A stretch of 64,000 bases of DNA from Membranipora membranacea. Taxonomy: Eukaryota > Bryozoa > Gymnolaemata > Cheilostomatida > Membraniporidae. The notes under the pieces are model-generated. The model was given only the letters and a program-made list of their open reading frames with translations. It was not told the origin of the DNA and did no database searches. A program made the position numbers and the translations under genes. Location: contig OU612070.1 in the NCBI GenBank assembly GCA_914767715.1, positions 6,899,501 to 6,963,500 of the forward strand. The letters are read 5' to 3'. Below are positions 63,157 through 64,000 of this stretch, piece by piece (within the stretch, counting starts at the first letter, position 1; every line of letters starts with the position of its first letter).

Positions 63157-64000
63157 ATCAATGAGAAAAAAAGGTGAAAAGAAGTGAGTATCAGTGAGAG
63201 AGGCAGCTGAACTATCCACTTAATAACCACAATATCGGGCCAAAGTTATGACTTGAATGTGACATCTATGTTAATGATGATGATGCCTTGTTCAATACTG
63301 TGTCCCGGTGACTCCTGTGATATGTATTTGATCATCAACATCAACGGTTAAGATCATATAAGTTGTGTAATTATTTTCTGGCCCTCTGAATATATCACTT
63401 CTTGAAATGGCGATGCAGTATTCTAGTACCAATTTTATGGTATCTATTTTACACACGATGTTATTTTGTTGTGGTCAATCTTTCAAAACAACACGTCTAT
63501 TGAAACATGACTGTGATAGTTAATACACAGCTCTTAGCTTTTTCTGACAGTAAATTATATACAGCAGAAGTAAAACATGACCAAAACTTTTTTATTTTAT
63601 TTTATGTCTATGACAAAGATGTAAAAAATTACAAAATATTTTCTAACAGCAAGTTGAGGAAACATCTCAATAACAAAAAAGGAATATCATAAGTGTTTAT
63701 CTACATCATTTTAAACAAATACATAAAGAGGAAGATTGTAAAGACTAGAGTAAAGTTTGTCAGAAGCCTAAATAATTTAATTTGAAGCCTGGTTCAAACC
63801 ATATCATATAATCGAAGAGTAGCATAATCACATCATAAAGCATCAGAGGAAAGTAACTTAGCTCTCAATTCTGGTGATCGGTTGTCATTTGCTAATAATT
63901 CTTATGCATAGCCTCTTACAATCCTAACTAAACAATTAAATGATTGGTATTGCTATATGAGTTGGTTGATGGCGGCAGGAACCAGGCTTTACACCACAAG
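63157..64000. other. 3' flank of DEG/ENaC paralogue 2
   Basis: AT-rich sequence with no supported exon. No AATAAA was seen close to the stop; an ATTAAA at 63935-63940 is distant and unconvincing. Confidence 0.5.

Overview
This window is animal (metazoan) nuclear DNA, AT-rich, with GT-AG introns of roughly 0.1 to 3 kb, low gene density, tRNA-derived and inverted-repeat mobile elements, and one 500-base assembly gap. Genes of the DEG/ENaC channel and IgGFc-binding families point to an animal. Which phylum cannot be settled from the window; an early-branching or marine invertebrate would fit, but that is a guess. There are no operons or bacterial-type genes.

Layout. 1-4,272: no gene seen; holds one copy of a 594-bp dispersed repeat. 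4,273-12,471 (minus): a 13-exon gene for a single-pass membrane protein with signal peptide, IgGFc-binding-type ectodomain, Ser/Thr-rich stalk, transmembrane helix and a tail with four repeated LLP(S/A) motifs. Its 2.9-kb second intron carries a foldback element with a smaller tRNA-containing MITE inside it. 12,580-16,843: intergenic, with two hairpins, one having perfect 54-bp arms. 16,844-20,063 (plus): a small Cys-rich single-pass membrane protein with a Pro-rich tail. 20,064-26,397: mostly repeats, plus a weak candidate for a very small spliced gene. 26,398-38,251 (plus): a 15-exon gene for an 845-residue protein with two cyclic-nucleotide-binding domains, closest in feel to CNBD2. 40,292-40,936 (minus) and 52,140-53,624 (plus): two coiled-coil ORFs sharing a PDDNSTV-type N-terminal motif, on either side of the first channel gene. 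46,117-50,526 and 57,414-63,156 (plus): two tandem DEG/ENaC-type sodium-channel paralogues of nine exons each, with identical intron phases and six exons of identical length.

Exon chains were built by hand from splice sites and reading phase. For the IgGFc-like, CNB and both DEG/ENaC genes the phases close exactly from ATG to stop (771, 845, 502 and 481 residues), which is strong internal support. How the genes work together: the two channel genes are a local duplication and may form or share heteromeric channels. No functional link between the other genes can be read from the sequence.
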